Source: a virus. From it: DNA of 64,000 nucleotides. Location of the stretch: IMG/VR virus record IMGVR_UViG_3300014819_000003, positions 1 to 64,000 of that record. One strand, 5' to 3'. Positions within the stretch are counted from its first letter, which is position 1, and every line of letters starts with the position of its first letter. Positions 63,663 to 64,000 of the stretch are shown here, one piece after another. The translations under genes and the position numbers were made by a program. The notes beneath the pieces were generated by a model. It was not told where the DNA came from. It saw only the letters and a program-made list of their open reading frames with translations, and made no database searches.

Positions 63663-64000
63663 ATGACAAAAAACTTATTGAAGCAGGTAATGGTAAAGGG
63701 AGAACCTAAACCAGTAAAGAAAGAAAGTGATTTTAAACTAGATGGTCTTGTAGAAAAGATTAACTCTGGTTATACAATCAAGAATGAACCAAAGCATCAA
63801 ACCAAGAAAACTTTTGCACCATCAACCCTGGCCTACAACCATGGTGAGTGTCCAAGATACTGGTATCTAGCATTTTCTGGTGTGACATTTGAAGATAATT
63901 CAAATGCTTTTGGTGTTGCCAATAGAACAAATGGCACATATGGTCATAAAAGAATTCAAGATGCACTTATTAATTCTGGTATTGCTAAGATCTTTCAGGA
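63663..64000 (+). CDS. Cas4/RecB-like exonuclease, partial
   Basis: The first 112 residues are visible; the gene runs off the right edge. After a basic linker, KKTFAPSTLAYNHGECPRYW begins the PD-(D/E)XK exonuclease fold: the Cys of GECPRYWY is the first Fe-S ligand of Cas4/AddB-like enzymes, and GTYGHKRIQDAL carries the conserved His. It should degrade DNA ends for recombination with the RecA protein. The catalytic Asp/Glu/Lys lie outside the window. Confidence 0.7.
   Translation, partial: MTKNLLKQVMVKGEPKPVKKESDFKLDGLVEKINSGYTIKNEPKHQTKKTFAPSTLAYNHGECPRYWYLAFSGVTFEDNSNAFGVANRTNGTYGHKRIQDALINSGIAKIFQ

Noticed and set aside
1-64000. tRNA genes and CRISPR arrays
   Set aside because: Gaps over 70 bp were read for cloverleaf ends and for regular repeat-spacer units; none was found.
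1-64000. Integrase, excisionase or lysogeny cassette
   Set aside because: No recombinase motif was seen. The MerR-like protein at 54375 could in principle be excisionase-like, but nothing else supports lysogeny in this window.

Overview
The window is part of the genome of a long-tailed, non-contractile (siphovirus-type) double-stranded DNA phage. It holds an HK97-type head module (portal, prohead protease with a nested scaffold, major capsid protein), a neck and tail module with two tail-assembly chaperones and a 3107-residue tape measure, a very large tail-fibre/baseplate locus, a lysis gene, and the start of a replication module. No tail sheath, integrase, terminase, tRNA gene or CRISPR array was seen. 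The sequence is AT-rich, almost every base is coding, and genes commonly overlap by 1-4 bp (ATGA, TAATG). An actinobacterial host (possibly a low-GC freshwater or marine lineage) is an inference. It rests on extended -10 promoters with leaderless starts, a B12-dependent class II ribonucleotide reductase, a DnaE polymerase with an apparently intact PHP domain, and the general gene style; the host cannot be proved from this window.

Left arm (1-3512): two divergent sets of very small genes, leftward from about 2180 and rightward from about 2440. Each short transcription unit has the same cassette: a CRP-like dyad (TGTGA-N6-TCACA), a gap of about 21, 32 or 42 bp, a -35/-10 promoter with 17-bp spacing (usually with GTCAG in the spacer), an AGAAAGG ribosome-binding site, then a small zinc-finger, membrane or helical protein. 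The rightward set ends at a strong terminator at 3474-3512. This looks like an early or host-takeover region wired as a regulon.

Lysis and fibre locus (3566-21646): a zinc-finger gene, a holin candidate, a structured RNA candidate, then about 20 baseplate/fibre genes. They include two tandem copies (and a partial third) of a fibre / glycine-rich Fn3 / Trp-rich trio, three paralogues of a short beta-sandwich protein, and a 770-residue fibre whose protein repeats are identical while their codons differ widely. A leftward secreted transglycosylase (endolysin) and a free-standing HNH endonuclease interrupt the locus.

Head and tail (21814-54225): class II ribonucleotide reductase, a 1191-residue LamG-type structural protein, portal, protease/scaffold, capsid, neck proteins, tail tube, two paralogous chaperones, a tape measure carrying an inserted HAD-phosphatase domain, a Dit-like protein, a 1439-residue hub/tail-tip protein and further tip proteins. 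Most units start at a conserved extended -10 (TGNTATAAT) without a recognisable -35, often only 6-9 bp from the ATG.

Replication (54235-64000): zinc ribbon, HTH regulator, DnaB-type helicase, CHC2/Toprim primase, gp32-like SSB, DnaE polymerase, MazG-like pyrophosphatase, RecA, a PD-(D/E)XK resolvase candidate and the start of a Cas4/RecB-like exonuclease. The phage seems to carry most of its own replication, recombination and dNTP machinery.
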